64,000 nt of DNA, from NCBI RefSeq assembly GCF_000934765.1, contig NZ_JYNN01000005.1, positions 1 through 64,000 of the forward strand, written 5' to 3'. The position numbers and the translations under genes are program-made. The stretch comes from Thiomicrospira microaerophila (lineage in GTDB: Bacteria > Pseudomonadota > Gammaproteobacteria > Thiomicrospirales > Thiomicrospiraceae). Numbering within the stretch: position 1 is the stretch's first letter; each line of letters opens with the position of its first letter. Below the pieces are notes generated by a model. That model saw only the letters and a list, made by a program, of their open reading frames with translations, made no database searches and was not told where the DNA came from. Positions 30,513 to 40,839 of this stretch are shown in pieces.

Positions 30513-33162
30513 CCATCACAACTTGATTACGCCCTTGGTGTTTTGCGCGATAAAGTGCTTGATCTAATGGGCCATAAACATCAGTAAAGTCATGCACCTG
30601 GGTCGCCGGCCAAACGCCCGCCCCAATCGATACGCTCAGATAGCCTAGTGGCGTACCTTTATTTTCGATTTGCAATGCGACAACACCTTCGCAAAAGCGT
30701 TTCAAATGGTTTTCAAATTGCGTTGGAGTGACATCATTGGTCATAATCAAGAACTCTTCACCACCCAAACGAAACAGAAAATCATCGCCACGGTTAAAAT
30801 ACTCAACCACCAGGTCGGACACGGCTCGGAGCGCTTGATCACCCCACTCATGACCGTGATTATCATTAATCATTTTAAAATGATCAAGATCAAACAGCGC
30901 AAAGGCAACACTGGCATGCTTACGCTGCAAGCGTCCCATTTCAGAGGGTAACATTTGCGTTAGATAGCGGCGATTATAGAGTCGCGTCAGCTCATCTTTA
31001 ATCGATAACTCCTCAACGCGTTTTTTGTCACTAATATCCACCCGTGTGGCTAACACTTGGTCAACCTCACCCCATAGATTTTTTTGCGGTGTCAGCGTCA
31101 GTTCGACCCAATAGAGCTGTCCCCCCTTGGTTCTACCTTCCACCTCTCCCGTCCACGACTGGCCGGACATTACCTGCTTGGCAACCACCTGGATTTTTTC
31201 GACCGTCATATCTGGCCCAGCCAAGTCGGTAAAACAAATCTCTTTAAGCTCATTTTCTGAATAACCTGTTAACTCACAATAACGCCGGCTTGCCCAGCAG
31301 GTTTGATAGGTTTTAGGATCAATCGCACTGGCATAGGTTAACTCGTGAACCTGATGTATGTAGCGTTGAAGATGCTTCTTTTGCATGCGATAGGTTAACA
31401 CCCAAGCCAACATCATTAACACGATGACGGTAACAACGAGTGATATTTGTGTCAGCTGACGCTGATCTAGCCGCGTGACGAGCTCTAGATTAATCCAGTT
31501 TCTATAAATTCGATCATGCTCATCAGGGGTAATGTTATCGAGCGTTTTTTGCAAAATACTTAATAAAATCGGATTATCCTTGTGCACACCCATTGCGAGC
31601 TCAAAGCGTTGATCAGATTGGCCGACAATTTGTAACCCTGTTATGCCACGCTGACGCAAGGTGTAGTTAATCACCGCCAGATTACCGGAATAGACCAACG
31701 CATGCCCTTTAAGCACCGCTTCTAGCCCTTCTGAAACGTTGTTGACCAAGTACAACTCTATTTCCGGATAATGGGTTCGTAAATATTCATGCGACCAATA
31801 ATCTCGTACCACCGCTACGCGCTGACCCACTAAGCCATGATAGTCATTGATAAATAAAGTATTCTGCCGACCGGCCAATACCATAGGAAAGCTTAAATAA
31901 GGTCGTGTAAAATTAAGATATTCTAGCCGATCCGGTGTTGGCGTCGCGGCAGACAAAATATCGAGTTCTTTACGTTGCATTTTACGCACCACGTTTGACC
32001 AGGTTTGATCAGTCACATATTCAAACCTTACGCCTAGTCGCTGCTCAAATAGCTTGAAGTAATCCGCCGCCAAACCCGCGTACTCTCCTTTTTGATTGAT
32101 AAACTCAAAAGGGGGCCACTCAATGTCATTGCCAATCTTAATCACCGGATTATTTGTCAAATAGTCACGTTCTTCTTGCGTTAAACTGCGTGAGTCAGGT
32201 AAATAAGAAATCAAATCGGCTGGATTAAAGCGCGCAAAATCCGCGGCATTGATCAGACCCACATCACGAATTTCAGCCGCGGTGGCGAGCAGTCTTGCTG
32301 GATCGAGTGAGCCAATGGGGGTGTCGCCAACACGCACGTATTTGGTGGTGGCACGCGCTTCATACATCAGTGCTTGGCGGCTTTTAATCACGCGATAGTT
32401 AGCCAGAATATAATCGACCATCTCCTGTTGATTTTGTATCGCATACTGCCAACCTTTAATGGTCGCTTCACGAAATCGATTAACCACATTAGGGTGATTG
32501 GCGGCAAACTCCCTTGAAACAATCACCAGGTCTTCTAAACTATTCACACCAAAATCTGTCGGCTTGACCAGATAATAGGATTCATTTAAGTCGTTTAATT
32601 GGAAAGGCTCATTGGTTTCATAAGCGCCATACAAATCCACATAGCCTTGAATAAAGTCCTGCAAATTACCCGTAGGCGGAAAGGTGCGGTTTGGCTTGGT
32701 GATTTCAGGGCTGGCACGATGCAGTAAAGCGAGTATTTGAAGGTTGTTGTAATGCGATACACTTTTTCCACTCAGCTGACTAAGCTCGTTAATCGGCTCT
32801 TTAGAGAGCAATACCATCGGGGAATACTGAAAGGAGGTCATTACCGCTTTGATCGGATGACCCTGAATAAAATCGGCAATTACGCTGGAGTAAGCGGTGC
32901 CAAAGGTAGCGCGACCCGACACCACTTCTTCACGAATATTCATGCCGGGCTGCCAAGTTTTGATGGTCACATCCAAACCCGCGTTCCGATAATAGCCTTG
33001 GGCAATCGCGGCATAAAATCCAGCAAACTGATACTGATGATGCCAGTTAATCTGCACGGTTATGGGTGTTAGTGGATCTGCTTTATCAGCCAGCACTGGC
33101 TTGATCAACAACATTAGGCTAACAACCGCCAATAGATAGATACGGATACTTTTTAGGTTCAT
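30496..33162 (-). CDS. Diguanylate cyclase with two periplasmic binding domains and PAS
   Basis: 888 residues. Signal/anchor at 1-25, then an NMT1/THI5-like binding domain (QINWHHQYQFAGFYAAIAQGYY). A second domain is of SBP_bac_3 type (VIKIGNDIEWPPFEFINQKGEYAGLAADYF). A membrane helix near 570-590 (ISLVVTVIVLMMLAWVLTY) is followed by a PAS domain with PAC (GYSENELKEICFTDL) and a GGDEF domain with active site RLGGEEFLI. An inhibitory RxxD site (RGDD) lies five residues before it. Makes cyclic-di-GMP in response to a periplasmic solute; the ligand is unknown, and thiamine-precursor-like compounds are only a family-level guess. Confidence 0.9.
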   Translation of the reverse strand: MNLKSIRIYLLAVVSLMLLIKPVLADKADPLTPITVQINWHHQYQFAGFYAAIAQGYYRNAGLDVTIKTWQPGMNIREEVVSGRATFGTAYSSVIADFIQGHPIKAVMTSFQYSPMVLLSKEPINELSQLSGKSVSHYNNLQILALLHRASPEITKPNRTFPPTGNLQDFIQGYVDLYGAYETNEPFQLNDLNESYYLVKPTDFGVNSLEDLVIVSREFAANHPNVVNRFREATIKGWQYAIQNQQEMVDYILANYRVIKSRQALMYEARATTKYVRVGDTPIGSLDPARLLATAAEIRDVGLINAADFARFNPADLISYLPDSRSLTQEERDYLTNNPVIKIGNDIEWPPFEFINQKGEYAGLAADYFKLFEQRLGVRFEYVTDQTWSNVVRKMQRKELDILSAATPTPDRLEYLNFTRPYLSFPMVLAGRQNTLFINDYHGLVGQRVAVVRDYWSHEYLRTHYPEIELYLVNNVSEGLEAVLKGHALVYSGNLAVINYTLRQRGITGLQIVGQSDQRFELAMGVHKDNPILLSILQKTLDNITPDEHDRIYRNWINLELVTRLDQRQLTQISLVVTVIVLMMLAWVLTYRMQKKHLQRYIHQVHELTYASAIDPKTYQTCWASRRYCELTGYSENELKEICFTDLAGPDMTVEKIQVVAKQVMSGQSWTGEVEGRTKGGQLYWVELTLTPQKNLWGEVDQVLATRVDISDKKRVEELSIKDELTRLYNRRYLTQMLPSEMGRLQRKHASVAFALFDLDHFKMINDNHGHEWGDQALRAVSDLVVEYFNRGDDFLFRLGGEEFLIMTNDVTPTQFENHLKRFCEGVVALQIENKGTPLGYLSVSIGAGVWPATQVHDFTDVYGPLDQALYRAKHQGRNQVVMVKDSV

Positions 33163-33187
33163 GATGCCATTATAGCCTTGTTTATAA

Positions 33188-34354
33188 TTACCAAACCATC
33201 AAGTCATTTAAAACTTGCAGTAAATCCTCTATTTGTTCAGCGCTATGCGCCGCACTTAAGGTAATGCGTAAACGCGCTTGATTTTTAGCCACCGTCGGGT
33301 AGCGTATCGCCGCCACCCAAAAGCCTTTTTGCTTTAAGGCTTCGCTCCAAGCCAAGGCGGTATCCGCCTGATGCAAAATGACAGGCTGAATCGGGCTGGC
33401 CGAATCTAGCAAGTTTAAGCCTATCTGTTGCGCACCCTCACGAAACTGCAGGATATTGGCTTGCAGCTGGGCACGCAAATCATTGCCCTGCTTGACCAAT
33501 TTTAACGCCTCACGCGTGGCCAGGGCGTTCATTGGCGACATAGCGGTTGTATAAATAAAGGGCCGCGCAAACTGAATCAAACTCTCAATCAACACCGTTG
33601 AACCCGCGACAAAGGCGCCCGTCGTGCCGAATGCCTTGCCAAAGGTGCCGACTAATATTGTATCGGCTGAGATTGCTAAACCATAATGACTAAAACTACC
33701 GCGCCCTTGCTCTCCCAGCACGCCGACGCCATGCGCATCATCAATCATCAACCAGGCCTGGTGGGTTTTTGCGAGGTTTTGCAGGCTAACTAAATCGGCT
33801 AAATCACCGTCCATACTAAACACACTGTCGCTCACAATCAAGGTAGGTTGGTTACTAGCGACTAAACGGCGACCCAGTGCCGCGAGATCGAGATGTGGAT
33901 AGCGCTTAAAATCGGCACCCGACGCCCGTGCGCCATCAATCAACGAGGCATGATTGAGCTTATCGCCTAAAATTAAATCTCCCGTTTGCATTAAGGTTTG
34001 CTGCACCGCCAGATTGGCCATATATCCGGTTGAAAACAACAAACAGCGCTCAACCCCCAGCCAGTCGGCTAATTCGTCTTCAAGCAGATGGTGATGCAGG
34101 TGATGCCCCGTAACAAGATGCGCCGCGCCCGCGCCCCAGCCAGCGCTATTATCTGCACACACGGCGGCCTTGATGCGTGGGTCAGAAGCCAGTCCAAGAT
34201 AATCATTAGAACAAAAATTAACCATCGGCAGACCGTTAATCTGCATGATAGGTTGTTGCGGAGAGAGTGCCAGCGGGCGTTGGCGGTAAAGCGATTGCGC
34301 TCGGCGCTCATCAAGCCGAGCTTGAAAACGCGTGGCAATCGTGGGTTTCATCAT
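33188..34354 (-). CDS. bioF: 8-amino-7-oxononanoate synthase BioF
   Basis: 388 residues. PLP-dependent alpha-oxoamine synthase: N-terminal NFCSNDYLGLASDPR, SGWGAGAAHLVTGHHLHHHLLE-like segment, PLP lysine in GTFGKAFGTTGAFVAG, and DDAHGVGVLGEQGRG. Condenses pimeloyl-ACP and alanine in biotin synthesis. Other bio genes are not in the window. A variant palindrome (AACCAGGCCTGGTG) is at 33750-33763, encoding His-Gln-Ala-Trp. Confidence 0.93.
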   Translation of the reverse strand: MMKPTIATRFQARLDERRAQSLYRQRPLALSPQQPIMQINGLPMVNFCSNDYLGLASDPRIKAAVCADNSAGWGAGAAHLVTGHHLHHHLLEDELADWLGVERCLLFSTGYMANLAVQQTLMQTGDLILGDKLNHASLIDGARASGADFKRYPHLDLAALGRRLVASNQPTLIVSDSVFSMDGDLADLVSLQNLAKTHQAWLMIDDAHGVGVLGEQGRGSFSHYGLAISADTILVGTFGKAFGTTGAFVAGSTVLIESLIQFARPFIYTTAMSPMNALATREALKLVKQGNDLRAQLQANILQFREGAQQIGLNLLDSASPIQPVILHQADTALAWSEALKQKGFWVAAIRYPTVAKNQARLRITLSAAHSAEQIEDLLQVLNDLMVW

Positions 34355-34381
34355 GGGCTTAACGTGGGCTTAACAGTGAGT

Positions 34382-35470
34382 TTAAGACCGCCAATCGGTC
34401 AGGGTTTGAGTGAGAATCTCCGCCGGATAATCACCGCTGATATAGGCTTGTCCAATGGATTTCATTAACACCAAACGCACTACCCCGGCCTGTACTTTTT
34501 TATCACCCGCCATATAACGAATAAAATCATCATTGCTCAGTTCATTCGGTGGATAAATCGGCAAACCGGCACGTTTAAAAATCCTTGCCATGCGCTCTAG
34601 ATCCTGCTCGGTTAGATCGCCCAGTAATTGTGACATATAGGCCGCTTGCATCATACCCGCACTAATCGCTTCGCCATGCAGCCAGTTACCATAGCCCATA
34701 CCCGCTTCGATAGCATGACCAAAGGTATGGCCAAGATTAAGCAGCGCACGTTGACCTTGCTCGGTTTCATCAGCCGCGACAATATCGGCTTTGTTTTGAC
34801 AAGAACGCTCAATCGCCTCTGCCAGCAGCGCATGATCGCGGGCTAATAATCCATCCAGATTGGCTTCGAGCCATTCAAAAAACGGCAAATCACGAATCAA
34901 GCCGTATTTTATGACCTCTGCCAGACCGGCTGATAATTGACGATCTTCAAGGGTATTCAGCGTGTGGGTATCAATCACCACCGCTTGGGGCTGATGAAAT
35001 GCACCAATCATGTTTTTACCTTGCGGATGATTGACGCCGGTTTTGCCGCCTACCGACGAATCGACTTGCGACAGCAAGGTAGTCGGAATCTGGATAAACG
35101 GCACGCCACGCTGATACGCCGCCGCGCCAAAACCGGTCATATCGCCAATCACACCCCCACCCAACGCCACGAGGGTAGATTTGCGGTCAAAGTGTTCACC
35201 AATCAGCTTGTCAAACACCTGATTAAGCACCTCAAGGCTTTTATATTGTTCGCCATCGGGCAGAATAACCCAATCCACTTTCAAGCCGGTAAACAGCGCT
35301 TTACAAGCCTCCAGATACAAGGGCGCAACCGTGGTATTGGTCACAATCATCACTTGCGTACCCTTAACAAACGGGCGAACCAAATCGGCCTGCGCCAGTA
35401 AATCCTGTCCGATAAAAATCGGGTAACTGCGTTCGGCTAAATCAACTTGAAGTCTAATCAATGTAAGCAT
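34382..35470 (-). CDS. aroB: 3-dehydroquinate synthase AroB
   Basis: 362 residues from the ATG at 35470; AAGGA abuts it, so the TTG three codons later may also serve. NAD-binding [20 protein letters not shown], zinc ligands in [11 protein letters not shown] and [29 protein letters not shown]. Second step of the shikimate pathway. Downstream of aroK with 30 bp spacing, the common aroK-aroB pair. Confidence 0.95.
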   Translation of the reverse strand: MLTLIRLQVDLAERSYPIFIGQDLLAQADLVRPFVKGTQVMIVTNTTVAPLYLEACKALFTGLKVDWVILPDGEQYKSLEVLNQVFDKLIGEHFDRKSTLVALGGGVIGDMTGFGAAAYQRGVPFIQIPTTLLSQVDSSVGGKTGVNHPQGKNMIGAFHQPQAVVIDTHTLNTLEDRQLSAGLAEVIKYGLIRDLPFFEWLEANLDGLLARDHALLAEAIERSCQNKADIVAADETEQGQRALLNLGHTFGHAIEAGMGYGNWLHGEAISAGMMQAAYMSQLLGDLTEQDLERMARIFKRAGLPIYPPNELSNDDFIRYMAGDKKVQAGVVRLVLMKSIGQAYISGDYPAEILTQTLTDWRS

Positions 35471-35500
35471 TCCTTTATACAAATTTTGGTAGGGCGAAGC

Positions 35501-36025
35501 CTATACGACACCTTGGGATTCAAGGGTTTCATGGATATGTTTGACCACGCGATAAACCGACACCTGCTGCGTTTCTACCACCAGGTCTGCTAGCTCCATA
35601 TAAATGGGGTCGCGCTTTTCAAGTAGCTCGCGGATCACCTGCTCGGGGTTATCAGTTTGCAACAGCGGGCGGCTGCGGTCATTTTTAGTGCGCGCAATCA
35701 GTGAATCCACGCTAGCACGCAAATACACCACAAAACCACGCGAACAGAGGGCGCGTCGATTTTCTTCACGCAACACCGCACCGCCGCCGGTAGCGAGCAC
35801 CAGATTTTTTTGTTGCGTCAAGTCATCAATCACCGCGACTTCACGATCCCGAAACCCCGCTTCACCTTCGATATCAAAAATCATCGGAATAGTGACACCG
35901 GTTCGCGCTTCGATTTCATTGTCGCTATCAAGGAACTCATAGCCCATTCGCTGGGCTAAAAAACGCCCCACCGTTGACTTGCCTGCCCCCATTGGGCCTA
36001 TTAAAAATATGTTTTGTTTTTGCAT
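35501..36025 (-). CDS. aroK: Shikimate kinase AroK
   Basis: 174 residues. Walker [12 protein letters not shown], shikimate-binding [11 protein letters not shown] and GFRDREV, GGGAV motif [13 protein letters not shown], and lid RSRPLLQT. Fifth step of the shikimate pathway. Operon with aroB. Confidence 0.96.
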   Translation of the reverse strand: MQKQNIFLIGPMGAGKSTVGRFLAQRMGYEFLDSDNEIEARTGVTIPMIFDIEGEAGFRDREVAVIDDLTQQKNLVLATGGGAVLREENRRALCSRGFVVYLRASVDSLIARTKNDRSRPLLQTDNPEQVIRELLEKRDPIYMELADLVVETQQVSVYRVVKHIHETLESQGVV

Positions 36026-36069
36026 TTCGATATTGTATCTAAATTTAAGCGCCTTGACTTAAAAACATC

Positions 36070-36083
36070 AACCAGGCCTGGTT
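36070..36083. repeat. Perfect dispersed palindrome AACCAGGCCTGGTT (intergenic)
   Basis: Lies between the divergent aroK and gmk genes, in the 110-bp stretch where both promoters should be. Confidence 0.85.
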
Positions 36084-36123
36084 GGATTTGTTACTATTTG
36101 CAATAATTCTATTAATCTTCTGA

Positions 36124-36747
<624 letters not shown>

Positions 36748-36754
36748 TTCAGAG

Positions 36755-37228
36755 TTAATCTTTTAACCAGCGTTGGATCGCCTGCTCATCACTCAGTCGT
36801 GCATCGACCCAACGTTCACCTTCCGGTGTCCACTCTTTTTTCCAGAAAGGCGCATTGGTCTTTAAATAGTCCATAATAAAATGCGAGGCTTCAAACGCAT
36901 TTTCACGATGCCGACTGGCGACCGCGACTAATACAATTTGATCTTTCGGCTGCATTTTACCAATACGATGAATAATCAAACTGGATTCCAGTGACCAGCG
37001 TTGATGTGCTTGTTGACGAATCGCTTCCAATGCTTTTTCGGTCATACCCGGATAATGCTCTAGCTCTAACTGCTGGATGTCATCGCCTTCATTGATGTCA
37101 CGCACCGTACCGACGAACGCCACCACCGCCCCCACATCCGCATGCTCATTGCGCAACCAATTCACTTCGGTAGTTAAATCAAAATCGTCCTGCTGCACAC
37201 GTACAAACGGGTTTTGCGAATCACTCAT
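36755..37228 (-). CDS. moaE: Molybdopterin synthase large subunit MoaE
   Basis: 157 residues. Family motifs VGAVVAFVGTVRD, LELEHYPGMTEKALEAI, IHRIGKMQPKDQIVLVAVASRHRENAFEAS and APFWKKEWTPEGERWVDA. Transfers sulfur from MoaD to precursor Z. One base after moaD. Confidence 0.95.
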   Translation of the reverse strand: MSDSQNPFVRVQQDDFDLTTEVNWLRNEHADVGAVVAFVGTVRDINEGDDIQQLELEHYPGMTEKALEAIRQQAHQRWSLESSLIIHRIGKMQPKDQIVLVAVASRHRENAFEASHFIMDYLKTNAPFWKKEWTPEGERWVDARLSDEQAIQRWLKD

Positions 37229-37229
37229 C

Positions 37230-37478
37230 TTAGCCCCCGGTCACCGGTGGAAAAAACGCGACCTCATCACCCGCCTTAATCGGCGTTTCACGGTGCGCAA
37301 TGTCATGGTTCACCGCCACTTGAATTGCATTGCTTTCAAGCAAATGTGTGCGCCATTGTTCCCCGCGCTCAGCCAAGCTCTGCACCAACTCGCCAACCGT
37401 TCTAAACTGCGCCGGCACCTGCTCTTGCGCTTGTCCAAAGGTTTCACGCAAGCTCGCAAAATATAAAATATTAACCAT
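37230..37478 (-). CDS. moaD: Molybdopterin synthase sulfur carrier MoaD
   Basis: 82 residues, ubiquitin-like, ending in the Gly-Gly tail needed for thiocarboxylation (FFPPVTGG). Lies directly before moaE and 49 bp after moaA. moaC is not in the window. Confidence 0.94.
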   Translation of the reverse strand: MVNILYFASLRETFGQAQEQVPAQFRTVGELVQSLAERGEQWRTHLLESNAIQVAVNHDIAHRETPIKAGDEVAFFPPVTGG

Positions 37479-37527
37479 TTATGGCTCCTCAATTAAACAT
37501 TCGGCTTAGTCCGACAGGCTCCTAAAA

Positions 37528-38523
37528 TCAACCGCCTAGCGACACCATTTGCCTGAACTCAATATTATGCACGTTTTCATTGAAAAAGTGACGCTCAGGT
37601 TTTTTGGTCATCGCATCAATAATCACCTGCTTCAACTCATCATCCGTACAGCCCGCGCGCAAGGGCGCACGCAAATCGACACCGTCCTCCTGCCCTAAAC
37701 ACAAGGCTAAAAAACCACGCGCGGTCAAACGCACCCGATTACAGGTTTCAAAAAAATGTTGCAAAACCGCCGATATCACGCCAATCTTGGCATCCGTGCC
37801 AGCGATCAAATAATTACGCGCCGGACCATCATGACTACGGCTACTCGAAGGAATCAAATCACGGCCAACATGGTCGCGTACCCGCTTTAAAATCTTATCT
37901 GCGCTGTAATGTTGATCCATCATGCTGACCCCAGCCGGACCGATTGGCATGGTTTCAATAAAGCGTACTTCGACACCCTTTTGAATCCCAAAGTCCACCA
38001 TCGCCTCAATCTCGTCATCATTGGTACCTTTCATCACCACCATGTTCAACTTGACCGGCTTCATACCCTGCGCCAAGGCGGCATCAATCCCTGCCATTAC
38101 CTTAACAAGATCCCCGCCACGGGTGATATGGCTAAACTTATTAACACTCAGCGAGTCAATTGAAATATTCACCCGATTAATACTCGGTGCTAAGGCGGCC
38201 GCATGTTTATCTAAATGATGCGCATTGGTGGACAAGGCAATGTCAACCAGGCCTGGTAACGCACTTAAATCGGCTGCAAATTCCGCTAAGCCTTTTCTAA
38301 CCAGCGGCTCTCCCCCCGTCAAGCGCACTTTTTTAACACCGAGCTCACTAAACGCTTTAATCACCCGCGTCAACTCAGCGAAGGACAAGTATTCGGTATG
38401 ACTCCCCTCAGGATGCACCCCTTGCTCAGGCATGCAATAACCACAACGATAGTTACACTTATCAGTCACTGATACACGAAGATACTCTATTTTGCGTTGA
38501 AATGGATCTATTAATTCATTCAT
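37528..38523 (-). CDS. moaA: GTP 3',8-cyclase MoaA
   Basis: 331 residues. Radical SAM cluster CNYRCGYC with the SAM-binding RLTGGEPLVRKG. C-terminal second cluster cysteines in FFETCNRVRLTARGFLALCLGQ, and the C-terminal Gly-Gly essential in MoaA. First step of molybdenum cofactor synthesis. A variant palindrome at 38245-38258 encodes Pro-Gly-Leu-Val. Confidence 0.95.
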   Translation of the reverse strand: MNELIDPFQRKIEYLRVSVTDKCNYRCGYCMPEQGVHPEGSHTEYLSFAELTRVIKAFSELGVKKVRLTGGEPLVRKGLAEFAADLSALPGLVDIALSTNAHHLDKHAAALAPSINRVNISIDSLSVNKFSHITRGGDLVKVMAGIDAALAQGMKPVKLNMVVMKGTNDDEIEAMVDFGIQKGVEVRFIETMPIGPAGVSMMDQHYSADKILKRVRDHVGRDLIPSSSRSHDGPARNYLIAGTDAKIGVISAVLQHFFETCNRVRLTARGFLALCLGQEDGVDLRAPLRAGCTDDELKQVIIDAMTKKPERHFFNENVHNIEFRQMVSLGG

Positions 38524-38667
38524 CTTCTATTTCTCTGAACCGTTAGGTTCGGTTGGCTATAACGGTCTGTAATATTAATCGAAAGCACTCGATAAAACAA
38601 TCGCCCAAACAAACAAAAACAAAAACTTCACAATTGATTCAATGGAAAAAAGAAATACTTTAAAAAG

Positions 38668-38695
38668 TAGGGTGGATAAGCGCAGCGCATCCACC
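38668..38695. repeat. REP-like palindrome, left of the RAYT remnant
   Basis: GTAGGGTGGAT...ATCCACC with GGTGGAT/ATCCACC arms and the tip AAGCGCAGCGC. An inverted partner lies at 38864-38892. Confidence 0.7.
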
Positions 38696-38713
38696 TATTT
38701 TTTTCAGAAAAAA

Positions 38714-38851
38714 CTACTCAAGTATCATCGACCTAATCCTGTCAGGTTCCAGACCTCCCCAATCAGGCGAATACCAACCACACTCAACCAAACGATGAAA
38801 TGATGACCAAGGCCAATCCTTAACCTGCTCGACCAAACAGTGCTTGACAGG
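38714..38851 (-). pseudogene. REP-associated tyrosine transposase (RAYT), C-terminal remnant
   Basis: On the minus strand 46 codons read [20 protein letters not shown], then [10 protein letters not shown], ending with TAG at 38714. This is the recognisable C-terminus of RAYT/TnpA-REP proteins (N-P-V-K-H-G-L-V ... D-W-P-W-S-S-F-H-R). An in-frame TAG lies just upstream of the segment, and the catalytic HUH and tyrosine region is gone. REP-like palindromes flank it on both sides, the usual setting for RAYT genes. It fills most of the 399-bp gap between moaA and glmS. Confidence 0.75.
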
Positions 38852-38863
38852 CTCCTAGGTTTT

Positions 38864-38892
38864 GGTGGATGCGCTAGGCTTATCCACCCTAC
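38864..38892. repeat. REP-like palindrome, right of the RAYT remnant
   Basis: GGTGGAT-GCGCTAGGCTT-ATCCACC followed by CTAC: the inverted partner of the palindrome at 38668-38695. Confidence 0.7.
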
Positions 38893-38922
38893 GACAACAA
38901 TCGTTTCATTACAATCAATTGA

Positions 38923-40782
38923 CTACTCAACGGTTACTGACTTGGCTAGATTGCGGGGTTGGTCTACGTCGGTGCCTTTGATTAGCGCGACATGGTAGGC
39001 CAAAAGTTGCAATACGATGTTAAAGGTAATCGGTGCGGTAATGCGGCCAACATTACTGGTGGTTTTAACTACAGTGAAAGTGCCATCGGAGCTGACGTTG
39101 GACTTTTCATCTTCAAACACAATCATTTGTCCGCCACGCGCATTGACTTCTTGCAGGTTTGATTTCAGCTTCTCCAATAAATCATCATGCGGCGCAATCG
39201 CCACCACCGGAATCGTTTCATCAATTAACGCCAACGGACCATGCTTAAGCTCGCCCGCTGGATAAGCTTCAGCATGAATATAGCTAATTTCTTTGAGTTT
39301 TAGCGCACCTTCCATGGCAATCGGGTACATGGTGCCTCGCCCCAAAAACAAGCAGTTGTGCTTATCCGCAAATCGATTGGCTAAGGCTTGAATCGTCGGT
39401 TCATGTGTTAGTGCATTCTGAATCAGTCCAGGTAGTTTTTTAAGCCCTTTCACAATCTTGCCTTCACGCTTAGCATCCAATCGCCCCTGTACTTTGCCGA
39501 TGGAGGTTAATAACAAAGCTAAGGATACCAACTGGGTGCTAAAAGCCTTAGTACTAGCGACGCCAATTTCTTGTCCGGCGTGGGTTAAGAACACCAGATC
39601 CGATTCTCGTGTCATTGATGACTCGGGCGCATTGCAAATGGTCAAGGTTGGCACGCTCAAATTCTGTTGTTTAGCGCGTCCTTTTACCTGCTGCAAAGCG
39701 GCAAGGGTATCAGCGGTTTCGCCTGATTGTGAAATCGTGACAAAAAGGCTATTCGATAAGACTACAGGATTGCGATAACGATATTCGCTCGCCACCTCAA
39801 CCTGACAAGGCAGTTGTAAAATATCTTCAAACCAGTATTTGGCAACCAAGCCGGCATGATAACTGGTTCCGCAGGCGATAATTTGCACCTGTGTAATACC
39901 AGCAAACAGGGCTTCAGCTTGATTACCAAACGCGCTGACCAATACCGTTTTATCGGTAACACGCCCCTCAAGTGTATCGCTCACGGACTGAGGTTGTTCA
40001 AATATTTCCTTGTGCATATAGTGACGATGCTCACCCAGCTCCACCGCCGCCGCACTCAAACTCGACACGCGCACCTGACGCTCGACCGGCTCACCTTGCT
40101 GGTTATAAATTTGTAGTGCATCCCGGCGAATATCGGCGACATCGCCTTCCTCAAGGAAAATCACGTTTTGTGTCACAGGTAACAAGGCCGACACATCGGA
40201 GGCAATAAAGTATTCACCAATCCCCACACCAATCACTAACGGACTGCCCTTTCGTGCCGCAATTAAACGTGTGGGATCGGTTACCGAAATGACGCCTAGC
40301 GCATAGGCGCCTTCAAACTTTTGAATCGCCGCTTGCACCGCTTTAAGCAAGTCGGGCTGTTGCTTTAAGTGCTCAGCGACACAATGACCAATGACCTCGG
40401 TGTCGGTCTGGGAAGTAAACGCATAGCCCATCGCTTGTTGCTGGGCTTTTAGTTGCTGGTAGTTTTCAATAATACCATTGTGAACCACGGCCACTTGATC
40501 ATTACTAAAATGCGGATGAGCATTCGCCTCAGACGGTACGCCATGGGTCGCCCAACGCGTGTGTGCAATACCAATTTGCCCTGCAATTGGCGTGTCATCC
40601 GCATGAATGGTGGCATCTAATGCTTTAATCTTGCCCAAAGAACGTCTGCGCACTAGTGTGCCTTCCGCATCAATGATGGCCACACCCGCCGAGTCATAAC
40701 CCCGATATTCGAGGCGCTTCAACCCCTCCAACATTATCGGAATCAAATTACGTTCAGCTACACCGCCTACAATTCCACACAT
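38923..40782 (-). CDS. glmS: Glutamine-fructose-6-phosphate aminotransferase GlmS
   Basis: 619 residues. Class II amidotransferase with nucleophile Cys2 (MCGIVGG), then RRLEYRGYDSAGVA-type segment. Two SIS domains (IACGTSYHAGLVAKYWFE; CLFLGRGTMYPIAMEGALKLKEISYIHAEAY) and C-terminus LAKSVTVE. Makes glucosamine-6-phosphate, feeding GlmU. It is separated from glmU by about 28 kb, whereas many bacteria keep them adjacent. Confidence 0.96.
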   Translation of the reverse strand: MCGIVGGVAERNLIPIMLEGLKRLEYRGYDSAGVAIIDAEGTLVRRRSLGKIKALDATIHADDTPIAGQIGIAHTRWATHGVPSEANAHPHFSNDQVAVVHNGIIENYQQLKAQQQAMGYAFTSQTDTEVIGHCVAEHLKQQPDLLKAVQAAIQKFEGAYALGVISVTDPTRLIAARKGSPLVIGVGIGEYFIASDVSALLPVTQNVIFLEEGDVADIRRDALQIYNQQGEPVERQVRVSSLSAAAVELGEHRHYMHKEIFEQPQSVSDTLEGRVTDKTVLVSAFGNQAEALFAGITQVQIIACGTSYHAGLVAKYWFEDILQLPCQVEVASEYRYRNPVVLSNSLFVTISQSGETADTLAALQQVKGRAKQQNLSVPTLTICNAPESSMTRESDLVFLTHAGQEIGVASTKAFSTQLVSLALLLTSIGKVQGRLDAKREGKIVKGLKKLPGLIQNALTHEPTIQALANRFADKHNCLFLGRGTMYPIAMEGALKLKEISYIHAEAYPAGELKHGPLALIDETIPVVAIAPHDDLLEKLKSNLQEVNARGGQMIVFEDEKSNVSSDGTFTVVKTTSNVGRITAPITFNIVLQLLAYHVALIKGTDVDQPRNLAKSVTVE

Positions 40783-40839
40783 CGCCTTGCCCTTCCTGTT
40801 TATGTTTAGTTTTTTAATTTTGTTATTTTAGCATGTAGG

